DNA of 64,000 bases from Hymenobacter nitidus (GTDB taxonomy: Bacteria > Bacteroidota > Bacteroidia > Cytophagales > Hymenobacteraceae): contig NZ_JAJADQ010000002.1 of assembly GCF_020447315.1 (NCBI RefSeq), positions 310,001 through 374,000 on the forward strand, written 5' to 3'. Below, one piece after another: positions 8,833 to 16,892 of the stretch. The position numbers and the translations under genes were made by a program. The notes beneath the pieces were generated by a model, which did no database searches, was not told the DNA's origin, and was given only the letters and a program-made list of their open reading frames with translations. Position 1 is the stretch's first letter. The number at the start of each line of letters is the position of its first letter.

Positions 8833-9243
8833 ATGAAATACTTTTTTACCCTGGTCCTGTTTCTCGCCGTCTCCTCCGCCCAGGCGCAGGTGCATCTGAT
8901 TATGGAGGGCATCAACGCCGCCCGGCTGGCGTCGCGGGTTGCGGCCCAGCAGAAGGCTGCTAAAGCGGCCGATACCACCACGGCCGCTACTCCGGCAGCG
9001 GCTGGCACGCCCGGGCACTACGTAACGCCCTTCACCTACCACGGCCAGCAGGTGTCGCGGCAGCGCACGGCTCCTAAAAAGCTGAAAGGCAAAGGCGCTG
9101 CCGAAATTCAGGCCCTGGAAGCATCTCTGGAAAAAAGCAACAAGTCGCTGCTGGCCGATTCGGTGCAGTCCTTTTTCCCGGCTGCCAAATACGAAGCCGT
9201 GGTAGAAGCTGCCTGCCAAGCCGCCGCGGCGCGTCCGGGCTGA
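8833..9243 (+). CDS. Secreted protein of unknown function, apparently cut by an in-frame TGA
   Basis: From ATG 8833 the frame encodes 136 residues: a signal peptide (residues 1-19, ending AQAQ), an Ala/Thr-rich segment and a Lys-rich helical part. It stops at TGA 9241-9243. The same frame then stays open for 29 more codons (DDSPYQQELAFYQQEKARR then a Pro/Ala tail ending PAPAQ) to TAA 9331-9333. That TAA sits immediately before the terminator at 9337. The continuation has the same composition, so the ancestral protein was probably 166 residues. Nonsense mutation, sequencing error or readthrough are all possible. Confidence 0.65.
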   Translation: MKYFFTLVLFLAVSSAQAQVHLIMEGINAARLASRVAAQQKAAKAADTTTAATPAAAGTPGHYVTPFTYHGQQVSRQRTAPKKLKGKGAAEIQALEASLEKSNKSLLADSVQSFFPAAKYEAVVEAACQAAAARPG

Positions 9244-9333
9244 GATGATTCGCCCTACCAGCAGGAGCTGGCGTTTTATCAGCAGGAGAAGGCCCGGCGG
9301 CAGAAGCCGGCGCCGCCCGCTCCCGCTCAGTAA
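9244..9333 (+). pseudogene. Detached 3' end of the 8833 gene
   Basis: Twenty-nine sense codons follow the TGA at 9241 in the same frame and end with TAA just before the terminator. The encoded stretch is Gln/Glu/Lys/Pro-rich, like the upstream protein, while the other two frames give Arg-rich or interrupted translations. Confidence 0.55.
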
Positions 9334-9336
9334 GTA

Positions 9337-9417
9337 CCGGCCCCAACTAGTTCACACGAAACGGCCCGCCTCCAGATGGATGGGGCGGGCCGTTTCGTGT
9401 GAACTAGTTGGGGCCGG
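9337..9417. terminator. Very long bidirectional terminator hairpin (34-bp perfect stem)
   Basis: Arms 9337-9370 and 9384-9417 are perfect reverse complements of 34 bp around a 13-nt loop. It separates two convergent genes. The stem is about twice as long as the other terminators in this window. Confidence 0.85.
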
Positions 9418-9422
9418 CAGCC

Positions 9423-9908
9423 TTATTGCTTAAGAACCAGCTCGGCTTTCTTAATCTGTAGGGTGGGGTTGCTGGCCGCTACCAGCCGGGCTTTAAAGGT
9501 GTATTTCGCCGTTTCGGGAATCGATACTTCCCCGTTTTTGCCCGAGAAGCTCCACGACGTCTTGCCATTAATAGACGTTTTGACCTCGGCCACGCTGACG
9601 TTCTTCTCCGTGGGGTCTATTTCGAGCTGCCGGAACTGGGCGCCGTTCTTAAGGATGAGCACCTGAAAGCGGACCGGCGCCTCGCCCTCGTATTCCATGT
9701 CCATATCTGACCATAAAGCCACAGATTCGTCTTTTTGCAGCTGCAGCGTGGTTTCCCGGAGCACTTCATGGCCCTCGGTGCTGATGGCGTTGACCGGCAG
9801 CCGGGATATTTCCCTCCCAAACAAGGTGTCGCAGGCGCCAACCGGTAGGGTGAGCAGCAAGGACCAGAGCAGGCTACGGACATTAAGCATGGGGGAGTTG
9901 GGCTTCAT
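9423..9908 (-). CDS. Lipoprotein of unknown function
   Basis: From ATG 9908 the protein has 161 residues with a lipobox (LPVGAC, Cys26 of this start). A second ATG at 9890 would give 155 residues. The mature part is predicted beta-rich with no motif I recognise; it contains TSINGKTSWSFSGKNGEVS and ends in LQIKKAELVLKQ. Alternating hydrophobic strands suggest an immunoglobulin-like or DUF-type beta sandwich at the cell surface or periplasm. It stands alone, convergent with the 8833 gene. Confidence 0.7.
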   Translation of the reverse strand: MKPNSPMLNVRSLLWSLLLTLPVGACDTLFGREISRLPVNAISTEGHEVLRETTLQLQKDESVALWSDMDMEYEGEAPVRFQVLILKNGAQFRQLEIDPTEKNVSVAEVKTSINGKTSWSFSGKNGEVSIPETAKYTFKARLVAASNPTLQIKKAELVLKQ

Positions 9909-10003
9909 GCAGGCGGTGAACACTGGAAAGAAAAGAGTTGGATTCGGTAGCCAGTAGAGTAGTTGCCGGCGGTTTTAAGCGGACTACTTAAGCATGGCGG
10001 CAC

Positions 10004-10825
10004 CTACTTGCGGGGCGCGGCGGCCGGCGGGCTGCTGCGGATTTTTTCGGCTACCTCCACCATCGGGGCCACCCAGATTTCCTTTTCGTGGGCTTTGAGG
10101 TAGCGCAGCAGCTGGCGGTGGGCTTTCAGGTCCACATTCAGCGAGTGGCCGCCGCCCACGCCGTGAAACAGAAACACCAGCAGCGTGTGCGACTCCTGGG
10201 CCTGCTTCACCAGATTGATCAGGTAGTCGCCGGACTGGCCGTTGATCATGTAGCTGTTGATGTTGGTCAGGTCGACCTGGGTGGCGGTTTGCAGGCCGCT
10301 GGTCACGCCGCGGGCCGCCACGAAGTCGGGCCGGAGCTGGTCGTAGAACTTCACCCCGCCGATGGTCAGGTCGCCGCAGGGGTAGGCGAAGGTGCGCGCC
10401 GTTTTGCCGTCAATAGCGTTGAGCAGCACGTTGTTGGCCCGAACTTCGCTCACGGCCCGGCTCACGGTATATTTGCTCAGGTCGTTGTCGGGCGTCACGA
10501 AGCCGCGGCCGGGCAGGCTCCCGTCGCAGGGGTGCATCAGGGCGTGGTTGCCGAGCTCGTGGCCGCGCTGGGCCGCCCGGCGCCACTCGGGCAGGCGCTT
10601 GGCCACCACCGCCGACGAGCCAATGAGGTAGAACGTGCCACGCAGCTTCACCGAGTCGAGGGCCGGAATGGCCTGGTCCAGGTCCGCGTCGATGGCGTCG
10701 TCGTAGGTGAGTACCACCGCGCACTGCTTGTTGTTCCAGGTAGCGGCAGTGGTTTGGGCGTGGCTGGCGGTGCCGACGGCTAGGAGCAGCGCGACGCTCA
10801 GAACCGGAAAGCTGATAGTGGGCAT
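10004..10825 (-). CDS. Secreted polysaccharide deacetylase (NodB homology)
   Basis: The 273-residue protein starts at ATG 10825 (MPTISFPVL) and has a cleavable signal peptide ending SHAQ. The NodB fold shows metal-binding motif 1 as LTYDDA (Asp42, Asp43) and motif 2 as NHALMHP (His94, His98). A later FLFHGVGGGHS contributes the catalytic His region. Members remove N- or O-acetyl groups from extracellular polysaccharide in a metal-dependent way; the substrate here is unknown. It lies 52 bp downstream of the OmpA-type gene on the same strand and may be cotranscribed. Confidence 0.85.
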   Translation of the reverse strand: MPTISFPVLSVALLLAVGTASHAQTTAATWNNKQCAVVLTYDDAIDADLDQAIPALDSVKLRGTFYLIGSSAVVAKRLPEWRRAAQRGHELGNHALMHPCDGSLPGRGFVTPDNDLSKYTVSRAVSEVRANNVLLNAIDGKTARTFAYPCGDLTIGGVKFYDQLRPDFVAARGVTSGLQTATQVDLTNINSYMINGQSGDYLINLVKQAQESHTLLVFLFHGVGGGHSLNVDLKAHRQLLRYLKAHEKEIWVAPMVEVAEKIRSSPPAAAPRK

Positions 10826-10877
10826 GGAATAGGGTGGATAAGAATCCTTAAAAAAAGCCGGGTGCAAGCTACTGAAT

Positions 10878-11969
10878 CTACGGTAGGGCCTCTACTTCCA
10901 CGCGCCGGTTGCGGGCATCGGGGGAGGGAAACAGCGGGCGGGTGTCGCCGTGGCCGGTGGTGCTGAGGCGCTCGGCTGCCACCCCGGCTTTCACTAGGTA
11001 GCTTTTCACGGCCTCGGCCCGCTGCTCCGACAATACCAGGTTTTTCTGCGGCTCGCCAATTTTGTCGGTGTGGCCGGCAATGCGCAGGCGCAGCTCGGGC
11101 CGGGCCTGCAGCTCGGTGGCCAGCTGGCGCAGGGCCGGCACTCCCTCGGGCAGCAGCTCGGCCGTGCCCAGGCGAAACAGAACCGTGGGCAGCACCACCG
11201 GCGTGGCCGTAATGAGCGGGGCCGTACTGATGGGCGGCGCGGCAGAAACGGGCGGGGCCACTTCGAGCTGGGCGGTGGCAGGCTCAAGGGGTGCTACCGG
11301 GGCTGGCCGGGTTTCGGGCGCGGTGCCGCTCACCTGGATGGTGATGGGTACCACCGGACTCTGGCGGGTGGGGTAATAGCCCTGGGCGAGGTAGAAGGTG
11401 GTGGTTTTGCTCAGGCGGGTGCGGTAGGTGTTGCCCGTCGTGACGGGCTGCTTCAGCTCGGCATCGGCGTACCAGAGCACGTTGCGGCCCGTAACGCGAA
11501 TGGTGGTTTCGGCCCCGGCCGCTACCGTCGGGGCCGACTTCAGCCTGACCCGGTAAAAAGTAAAGGTACCCGCGTCGCAGTCACCCACGGGCTGGTAGGC
11601 GGCGCGGCCGGTGAGCTTTTCCTGACTGGGGTCGTAGGTGAGGCTGATAGCGCCCTCGCACCAGTAAGTGAAGGGCGAGCGGCCGGTTTCGTTGAGCTTG
11701 CGCACGTGTTCCAGGCGCAGGGCGTTGGCTTGGGGCGTGCCCAGCACCTGAAACGTAACCGAGGTTGAGGGCTGCCCGCCCACTTCCTGGTAGAGCACGC
11801 CAAACAGGCCGGCGCCCTTGCCTTTCTGCAGCCGGAGCACGGCCGGCCAGCTGGCGCCCGGCTCCCCGGTGTCGGTTTCTACTCCCTGCCAAGTGCCCGT
11901 CAGGGATTGGGCGTGCCCGGAGCCTGCCAGCAGCAGAGCCACGAGGCCAAACCAAATGCGGCGTTTCAT
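10878..11969 (-). CDS. OmpA family protein with N-terminal beta domain
   Basis: The 363-residue protein has a signal peptide (GSGHAQ), an N-terminal beta-rich region (about 21-150), a Pro/Ala/Val-rich linker (about 215-255) and a C-terminal OmpA-like domain (about 258-363). The OmpA domain carries the peptidoglycan-contact residues in RIAGHTDKIGEPQKNLVLSEQ and ARNRRVEVEAL. The OmpA part binds diaminopimelate and tethers the outer membrane or a periplasmic partner to the wall. It is upstream of the deacetylase gene and probably forms a two-gene unit with it. Confidence 0.85.
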   Translation of the reverse strand: MKRRIWFGLVALLLAGSGHAQSLTGTWQGVETDTGEPGASWPAVLRLQKGKGAGLFGVLYQEVGGQPSTSVTFQVLGTPQANALRLEHVRKLNETGRSPFTYWCEGAISLTYDPSQEKLTGRAAYQPVGDCDAGTFTFYRVRLKSAPTVAAGAETTIRVTGRNVLWYADAELKQPVTTGNTYRTRLSKTTTFYLAQGYYPTRQSPVVPITIQVSGTAPETRPAPVAPLEPATAQLEVAPPVSAAPPISTAPLITATPVVLPTVLFRLGTAELLPEGVPALRQLATELQARPELRLRIAGHTDKIGEPQKNLVLSEQRAEAVKSYLVKAGVAAERLSTTGHGDTRPLFPSPDARNRRVEVEALP

Positions 11970-12022
11970 CCCGCTAAGTAAGCCGGGTTAGGCCATGAAC
12001 CCAATAGCAGCGCTCCGCTGCT

Positions 12023-12475
12023 TCAGACCCGGGTGTCGAGCAGGCGCCGATGGTAGTTGATCTGGCCCAGATGATAGGTAAGATGCGTGGCCAGGTGCAT
12101 CAGAAAGTACCCGGTAGTCATGGGCGCTTCGAATACCAGCTGCGGATACTCCTGGGTCAGGGCCGTGGCGGGCAGCCCTTGCAAAGCCTGGTCGACGCGC
12201 CGGGCTGTGTCCGTGACTTTCTCCAGCAACTCCTGGCGGGGAACGTGCTGTAGCGCGAATTCCTGCTCCCGGTTGCGCGTGTAGGCCTCACCGCCCAGTT
12301 CGGCCCCGATGTAGGTGTTCAGGTTGCCCACCAGGTGCAGGCACAGGTTGCCGGCCGGGTTGGCAATGCCGGCGTCGGTTCGCCAGAGGTTGCGCTCATC
12401 CTGGTACTGCCCGATTTCGTGGTGGAGGCGGTTCAGGTCGCGGGCAAATAGCTGGCGCAGGGTTTCGATCAGCAT
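12023..12475 (-). CDS. DinB superfamily protein (DUF1572-like)
   Basis: From ATG 12475 (MLIETLRQLF) the protein has 150 residues and is all-helical. Histidines in LCLHLVGN and HLATHLTYHLGQINYHRR are placed like the metal-binding His residues of the DinB/YfiT four-helix fold. Some members act as metal-dependent thiol S-transferases (bacillithiol or related), but the reaction here is unknown. The open frame extends to 12547 but that part overlaps Ada and is not conserved in style. It is the last gene of the PEP mutase-like/Ada/DinB operon. Confidence 0.8.
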   Translation of the reverse strand: MLIETLRQLFARDLNRLHHEIGQYQDERNLWRTDAGIANPAGNLCLHLVGNLNTYIGAELGGEAYTRNREQEFALQHVPRQELLEKVTDTARRVDQALQGLPATALTQEYPQLVFEAPMTTGYFLMHLATHLTYHLGQINYHRRLLDTRV

Positions 12476-12530
12476 AAACAGAACTTGGGGAGTGAAAGAA
12501 GGAACAGCAAAAATAGCTGCCGCTTCGACG

Positions 12531-13607
12531 CTATGGTGCCTGCTCATTGGGGGCCGGCGGCTGCTCCAGCTCCAGCAGCCACTGCTTGCGCCACAGGCCG
12601 CCGGCGTAGCCCGTGAGCTGCCCCCCGGCCCCGACCACGCGGTGGCAGGGCACCAGAATGGCGACGCGGTTCATGCCGTTGGCGGCGGCCACGGCCCGCA
12701 CGGCGCTGGGGCGGCCCACGGCCACGGCCTGCTGCCCATACGAGCGGGTGGTGCCGTAGTCAATCCGGGTCAGCTCTTGCCACACGGCCTGCTGAAACGC
12801 GGTGCCGGGCGTGTGCAGCGGCACTGAAAACTGCCGGCGCCGACCCGCGAAATACTCGGCCAGCTCGGCCCGCAGCTGGGCAAAGTGTGGGTTCTCGCTC
12901 TGCACGATGGTGGCATTGAGGCGGCGGGCCAGGTCCTTGAGCTCGGTTTCCAGCATACGTCGGTCAGTGAATTCCAGCAGGCAGATGCCCTGCCTGGTAG
13001 CGCAGGCCAGCATGGTGCCCAGGGGCGTTTCGAGGCGGGTCAGGTTGATGACCTGCTGCTGCCGGCTCCGGGTGGGGGCCACGCCAAAGACGGCCTTAAA
13101 CGAATCCTGAAAGCCACTCAGCGACTCGTAGCCGCTGTCGAAGGCGGCCGCCGTTACGGTTGCACCGCTCTGCAGCTTCTTAAACGCCCTGTTGATGCGG
13201 TTGAGCCGTTGGTAGGCCTGAAAGGTGAGGCCGTGCTGGCGCCGAAACCAGCGGCGCACCGTGGCCGGCTCCAGGCCCCGCTGGCGCAGGTCATAGTCGG
13301 TTATCCGGGCCGTGGGCTGCCGGCTTAGCTGGTCCAGCAGCTCCCGGATAAATACCGGGGCAGCATCCCGCGCGGCCAGGGGCTCACAGACTTTGCAGGC
13401 CCGGTAGCCGCGCAGCAGAGCTTCTTTGGTGGTGGCAAAAAACTCGACGTTCTGGGGCTTGGGCTTGCGGGCCGGGCAGGTGGGCCGGCAGAAGATGCCG
13501 GTTGTCTTCACGGCCGCCACAAAGCGGCCTTCATAGGCGGCGTCTTTGGCCAGTAGGGCCCGGTAGCATTCGGCGGCAGAGGGGGCAGACAGTTCCATGG
13601 GGCGCAT
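12531..13607 (-). CDS. ada: Ada-type bifunctional regulator and O6-methylguanine-DNA methyltransferase
   Basis: This is a full-length Ada of 358 residues. The N-terminal zinc domain has Cys40, Cys44, Cys71 and Cys74, of which the first accepts methyl from phosphotriesters. An AraC-type helix-turn-helix region follows (about 85-180). The C-terminal methyltransferase carries the acceptor Cys321 in VPCHRV. Both repair and transcriptional activation of the adaptive response are therefore predicted. Its start codon overlaps the TGA of the upstream gene (TGATG), so translation is coupled. A second Met four codons in is less favoured for that reason. Confidence 0.93.
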   Translation of the reverse strand: MRPMELSAPSAAECYRALLAKDAAYEGRFVAAVKTTGIFCRPTCPARKPKPQNVEFFATTKEALLRGYRACKVCEPLAARDAAPVFIRELLDQLSRQPTARITDYDLRQRGLEPATVRRWFRRQHGLTFQAYQRLNRINRAFKKLQSGATVTAAAFDSGYESLSGFQDSFKAVFGVAPTRSRQQQVINLTRLETPLGTMLACATRQGICLLEFTDRRMLETELKDLARRLNATIVQSENPHFAQLRAELAEYFAGRRRQFSVPLHTPGTAFQQAVWQELTRIDYGTTRSYGQQAVAVGRPSAVRAVAAANGMNRVAILVPCHRVVGAGGQLTGYAGGLWRKQWLLELEQPPAPNEQAP

Positions 13608-14386
13608 CAGGCAAATAAGGACGTGAAGGCTTGGTCGTGCTGAATCTGGTGGCCCAGCTGCTGTTGCCGGACCGTCAGGGCCTCAAACAGGAAGCTGCCC
13701 ATGCTAATGCGCCGCACGCCGGCCGCGGCCAGTGCCCCAAAACCAGGCAGCGCGGGCAGGGCCATTACATTCACCGGGAGCCGGGTAGCCCGGCAAAGGT
13801 CGTGGGTTTCGGTGAGGTCCGTCAGGCCGGGCACAAAAAGTCCGTCGGCCCCGGCCGCTTCGTAGTGGCACAGGCGCTGGCACGTGGCCGTCAGCGGGGC
13901 GGCCTGCCCCAGCAGGTAGGTGTCGGTGCGCACGTTCAGGAACACGTCGAGCTGCTGCTCGGCCAGCAGCGCCCGGATGGTGCGCAGCGTGGCGGCAAAC
14001 TCCTCTGGTGGCAGCTGCCGGCGCTGCCCCTGCTCACTCACGGAGTCTTCCAGATTGATGCCCGCCACGCCCAGGGCCCCCAACTCGGCTATATGCCGGG
14101 CAATCTGGGCCGGGTTGCGGCTGTAGCCGCCTTCCAGATCCACGGACACGGGCAGGGTGGTGCTGGCGCAGATGCGGCCCACGATGTAGCGCAGCTCGGC
14201 AAAGGGCAGCTGCTCCCCGTCGGCGTAGCCTAGCATGCCAGCTATGGCCGCGCTGGAAGTGCCCACGGCCCCGAAGCCCTGGGCCTGGCTAACGGCCGCG
14301 CTGCGGGCATCCCAGATGGTGGGCAGCAGCAGGGGCGCGGGCTGGTAATGAAGCTGCCGGAAGCGGTGAAAGACGGTAGTGCTCAT
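13607..14386 (-). CDS. Isocitrate lyase/PEP mutase superfamily protein
   Basis: The 259-residue protein starts at ATG 14386 (MSTTVFHRFRQLH). It has the TIM-barrel features of the PEP mutase/isocitrate lyase family: PTIWDARSA near the N-terminus, SVDLEGGYS, and GINLEDSVSE, whose acidic residues bind Mg2+. The typical lyase catalytic Cys motif KKCGH is absent, so it is not isocitrate lyase. Substrate is unknown; relatives include oxaloacetate decarboxylase and 2-methylisocitrate lyase-like enzymes. It is the first gene of the operon leading into ada. A near-consensus -7 (TTCCTTTG, 14405-14398) precedes it. Confidence 0.85.
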   Translation of the reverse strand: MSTTVFHRFRQLHYQPAPLLLPTIWDARSAAVSQAQGFGAVGTSSAAIAGMLGYADGEQLPFAELRYIVGRICASTTLPVSVDLEGGYSRNPAQIARHIAELGALGVAGINLEDSVSEQGQRRQLPPEEFAATLRTIRALLAEQQLDVFLNVRTDTYLLGQAAPLTATCQRLCHYEAAGADGLFVPGLTDLTETHDLCRATRLPVNVMALPALPGFGALAAAGVRRISMGSFLFEALTVRQQQLGHQIQHDQAFTSLFA

Positions 14387-14684
14387 CGTTTTTTGCGCAA
14401 AGGAAGCCCGGCCGCCAAGCTGGTGCAACCGCTAAATGAACAGGCATTTTTTTAGTCTGTCGGCCGAGAATTTCCGGCTATTCATTCGTGTGTCTACACA
14501 GATTAGTTGGCACAAAAGACGCCTTGTGGCTGAACCAGCTGCTGTTCGGGAGCTGGAAGGGGGCTAGTTCCGAATCAGTTACGGGCCGCCACACTATAAC
14601 TTCGGGGCCGGGGGAGCGTAGGAAGCTGGACGGCCACCAGTCTGGGAGCATGGCTGCGGCCTTGAGCACAGGAGCGGGGCTGGT
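14387..14684. other. Intergenic region, nothing convincing
   Basis: This 298-bp divergent region between the PEP mutase-like gene and the DUF389 gene holds only the weak minus-strand -7 candidate at 14398-14405. No terminator, repeat or convincing open frame was seen. Confidence 0.5.
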
Positions 14685-15635
14685 ATGTTTCGCCCTTTGC
14701 TTTTGCGCATGCACCGTAGCTTTTCCATTGTCGTTCCCCCAGTCCATACCGCGGCGCTTTGCCAGGAGCTTGCCGCGCAGGAAGAGGTAGTATCCGTAGC
14801 CCTGCACCGCGGGGCCTCGCAAAAGCCGCCTGGCGACGTGCTGACCGTGCAGGTCCTCAACCGGGGTGCCGACGAGGTGCTGCGGCGGCTGCGGGCCCTG
14901 GTGCCGGAGCAGGATATTTCGGTGGCTACCTCGGAGTTGACCAGCCTGGTGATTCCGGCCCAGGAGAAGCTCATCGTCGGCGACAAGGATGAGGCCATCT
15001 GGGAGGAAATGGAAAGCGGCCTGCGCTACCAGTCCCGCCTTACCCCCAACTACCTCTACCTGATGTTTCTGGCCGGCCTGATCTGCGCGGTAGGGCTGGT
15101 GTCGGAGCCGGTGCCGCAGGCTGTGGCCTTCACGGCCGCCGCCGTGGTGGCGCCCGGCTTCGACCCCATTGCCAAGCTGCCGCTGGGAATCATTCTGCGG
15201 CGCTGGCCGGTGATATGGTACGGGCTGCTGTCCACGGTGGTGGGCTACACGGTGCTGGTGGCAGCGGCCTGGGCCACCATGCTGCTGCTGCTGTGGCTGG
15301 GCGAAAGCTCGGCCGCCGAGCTGGCCCGCAACCCCGAGGTGCAAAGCCTGATGAAGCCCAGTGCCAAGGCGCTGCTCGTGTCCGGGGCCGGGGCGCTGGC
15401 CGGTGTCATTATGCTGGCCGCGTTTCGGCGCAGCTTTATGGCGGGTCCTCTCATTGCCCAGGCCATTATTCCCGCCGCCGCCCTGATTGGGGCCGGGCTG
15501 GCCACCAGCCAGAACTCCCTGACCTGGGCCGCCGCCCAGCGCTTCGGGCTCGACTGGGTTGGTATCGTGGCCTGCGGCCTGCTCATTTTCGGCCTAAAGC
15601 AGCTCTTCGTGCACAAGCGCCGCACGCTACTTTAA
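14685..15635 (+). CDS. DUF389 membrane protein
   Basis: The 316-residue protein has a soluble N-terminal domain (about 1-115) and then six hydrophobic segments spread from about residue 128 to 306. A conserved turn AAAVVAPGFDPIAKLPLG lies between the early segments, as in the DUF389 (TIGR00341-like) family. Those proteins are found in many bacteria and archaea, and their transport function is not established. The start is ATG 14685; an ATG at 14709 (MHRSFSIV) would also work. It is convergent with the next gene and shares its terminator. Confidence 0.85.
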   Translation: MFRPLLLRMHRSFSIVVPPVHTAALCQELAAQEEVVSVALHRGASQKPPGDVLTVQVLNRGADEVLRRLRALVPEQDISVATSELTSLVIPAQEKLIVGDKDEAIWEEMESGLRYQSRLTPNYLYLMFLAGLICAVGLVSEPVPQAVAFTAAAVVAPGFDPIAKLPLGIILRRWPVIWYGLLSTVVGYTVLVAAAWATMLLLLWLGESSAAELARNPEVQSLMKPSAKALLVSGAGALAGVIMLAAFRRSFMAGPLIAQAIIPAAALIGAGLATSQNSLTWAAAQRFGLDWVGIVACGLLIFGLKQLFVHKRRTLL

Positions 15636-15663
15636 AGCGGCAAGGCACTACGAGCTCGGCATG

Positions 15664-15702
15664 CAAACGGCCCGCTGCTAGCTGGTAGCAGCGGGCCGTT
15701 TG
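15664..15702. terminator. Bidirectional terminator, 17-bp stem
   Basis: Arms 15664-15680 and 15686-15702 are perfect complements with a 5-nt loop. It is placed between the convergent DUF389 gene and the secreted-protein gene. Confidence 0.85.
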
Positions 15703-15724
15703 GTGACTAGCCGGCGCGGGGGGC

Positions 15725-16669
15725 TTACTCGTCGGTGCCGGACTGGCGGGGGCCGCCGCCCATCATCAGGGCCAGCATCTGCATGCCGACCTGCATTTCA
15801 TCTTTGGCGTAGTCCAGGATGGGGGCTACGGTTTTGATTTTCAGTTCCTGGTCCGTTACCGTGCGGGGCTGCACGCTGGCAAACTCATACACCATGCGCT
15901 GCTTGCGCTCCTTGTCGAAGTAGACGATCAGGCGGGTGATGCCGTGGGCCTGGGCCACGTACACGGGGTGGGCAAAGTTCAGGCTCTGCGGAATCTGGGC
16001 CGAGGTCCACACGTCCAGGGCCACGGGCTTGGTGGGCAGCTGGCCGGGTTCGTTGGTAGTGGTTTCGGCCGCGCCGGGCTTGAGGGTATAGGTGGTTTTC
16101 TGGCTGGGGTAGCCGGCCACCACTGCCGTTTCGGTGGTGGTCTTGGAGGTGTAGTCCACGGCCGTTACCACAATGCTCTGCCAGGTTTTCTTCACCGTGG
16201 CCGCGTCGTAGGTGTAGTTCACGGTTTGCGGCGACGACTGCGACGACATCAGCAGCAGGCCTTTGCTGGTGGCGTGGTTGAAGTAGTTTTCCAGGTGGTA
16301 GGTCAGGGCATCGGTGGTGGCGCGGGCTTCCTGGCCCCGGCAGTAGAGCGTGCCCTTGCGCGGCAGCATCATGGCCCCGATAGTCATGGCCGGGCTGAGC
16401 TTGGCGGCTTCGGCCTGAAACTGCTGCTGCTCGGCCGGGGTGAGGCTGCTGGCCAGCTGCTGCATCTGGGCCTGCACGTTGCCCTTGGCCGGGTCAATTT
16501 TGCTCAGCATTTTGTCGTAGGGGTTGCCGGGCAACGATACGCGGGTGGTGATGACGCCCTGGGTGAAGTTGGCCACCGGGGCCGTAGCAGGAGCCGAAGC
16601 AGAGCCGGCCGCTACCAGCAGGGCTGTGAACGGCAGCAGGGACCAGGCAAACAGAGGTTTCATACGCAT
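15725..16669 (-). CDS. Secreted protein of unknown function
   Basis: The 314-residue protein has a signal peptide (VAAGSASA). The mature part has many Tyr/Thr-rich beta strands (NYTYDAATVKKTW, TTYTLKP) and ends in a Met-rich helix (QVGMQMLALMMGGG). It resembles DUF4412-type periplasmic proteins of Bacteroidetes, but the match is by style only. Two Met codons, 16669 and 16663, are possible starts. A -7 promoter element lies at 16737-16744. Confidence 0.75.
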   Translation of the reverse strand: MRMKPLFAWSLLPFTALLVAAGSASAPATAPVANFTQGVITTRVSLPGNPYDKMLSKIDPAKGNVQAQMQQLASSLTPAEQQQFQAEAAKLSPAMTIGAMMLPRKGTLYCRGQEARATTDALTYHLENYFNHATSKGLLLMSSQSSPQTVNYTYDAATVKKTWQSIVVTAVDYTSKTTTETAVVAGYPSQKTTYTLKPGAAETTTNEPGQLPTKPVALDVWTSAQIPQSLNFAHPVYVAQAHGITRLIVYFDKERKQRMVYEFASVQPRTVTDQELKIKTVAPILDYAKDEMQVGMQMLALMMGGGPRQSGTDE

Positions 16670-16736
16670 AAGTAGAAAGAAATAGGGGAAGAAAGGAGCG
16701 TTTACCCTGCGGTGGAGGACACAGGGTGTATCGTGG

Positions 16737-16744
16737 CAAATCTA
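16737..16744 (-). promoter_or_regulatory. -7 promoter element of the 16669 gene
   Basis: The minus strand reads TAGATTTG, an exact TAnnTTTG match, 67 bp upstream of the ATG. It overlaps a small palindrome ATCTATATAGAT at 16740-16751 that could be an operator. Confidence 0.5.
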
Positions 16745-16789
16745 TATAGATAAACAATAAGAGCGTCGGCTGTAGACTACCAACGAAAA

Positions 16790-16815
16790 CGCCGCCCGGA
16801 TTTTTCCGAGCGGCG
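16790..16815 (-). terminator. Terminator of the HEAT-protein gene
   Basis: Arms 16790-16800 and 16805-16815 pair over 11 bp, one pair being G-U on the minus strand, followed on that strand by a T-rich tail. It lies 78 bp past the stop codon at 16893. Confidence 0.65.
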
Positions 16816-16892
16816 TGAGAAGCTTTCACCGTGAGGTCTAGCACAATCTGCGTCAAACTTGCGCCAGTTTGGGGCTCATGCACAATGCGTTA

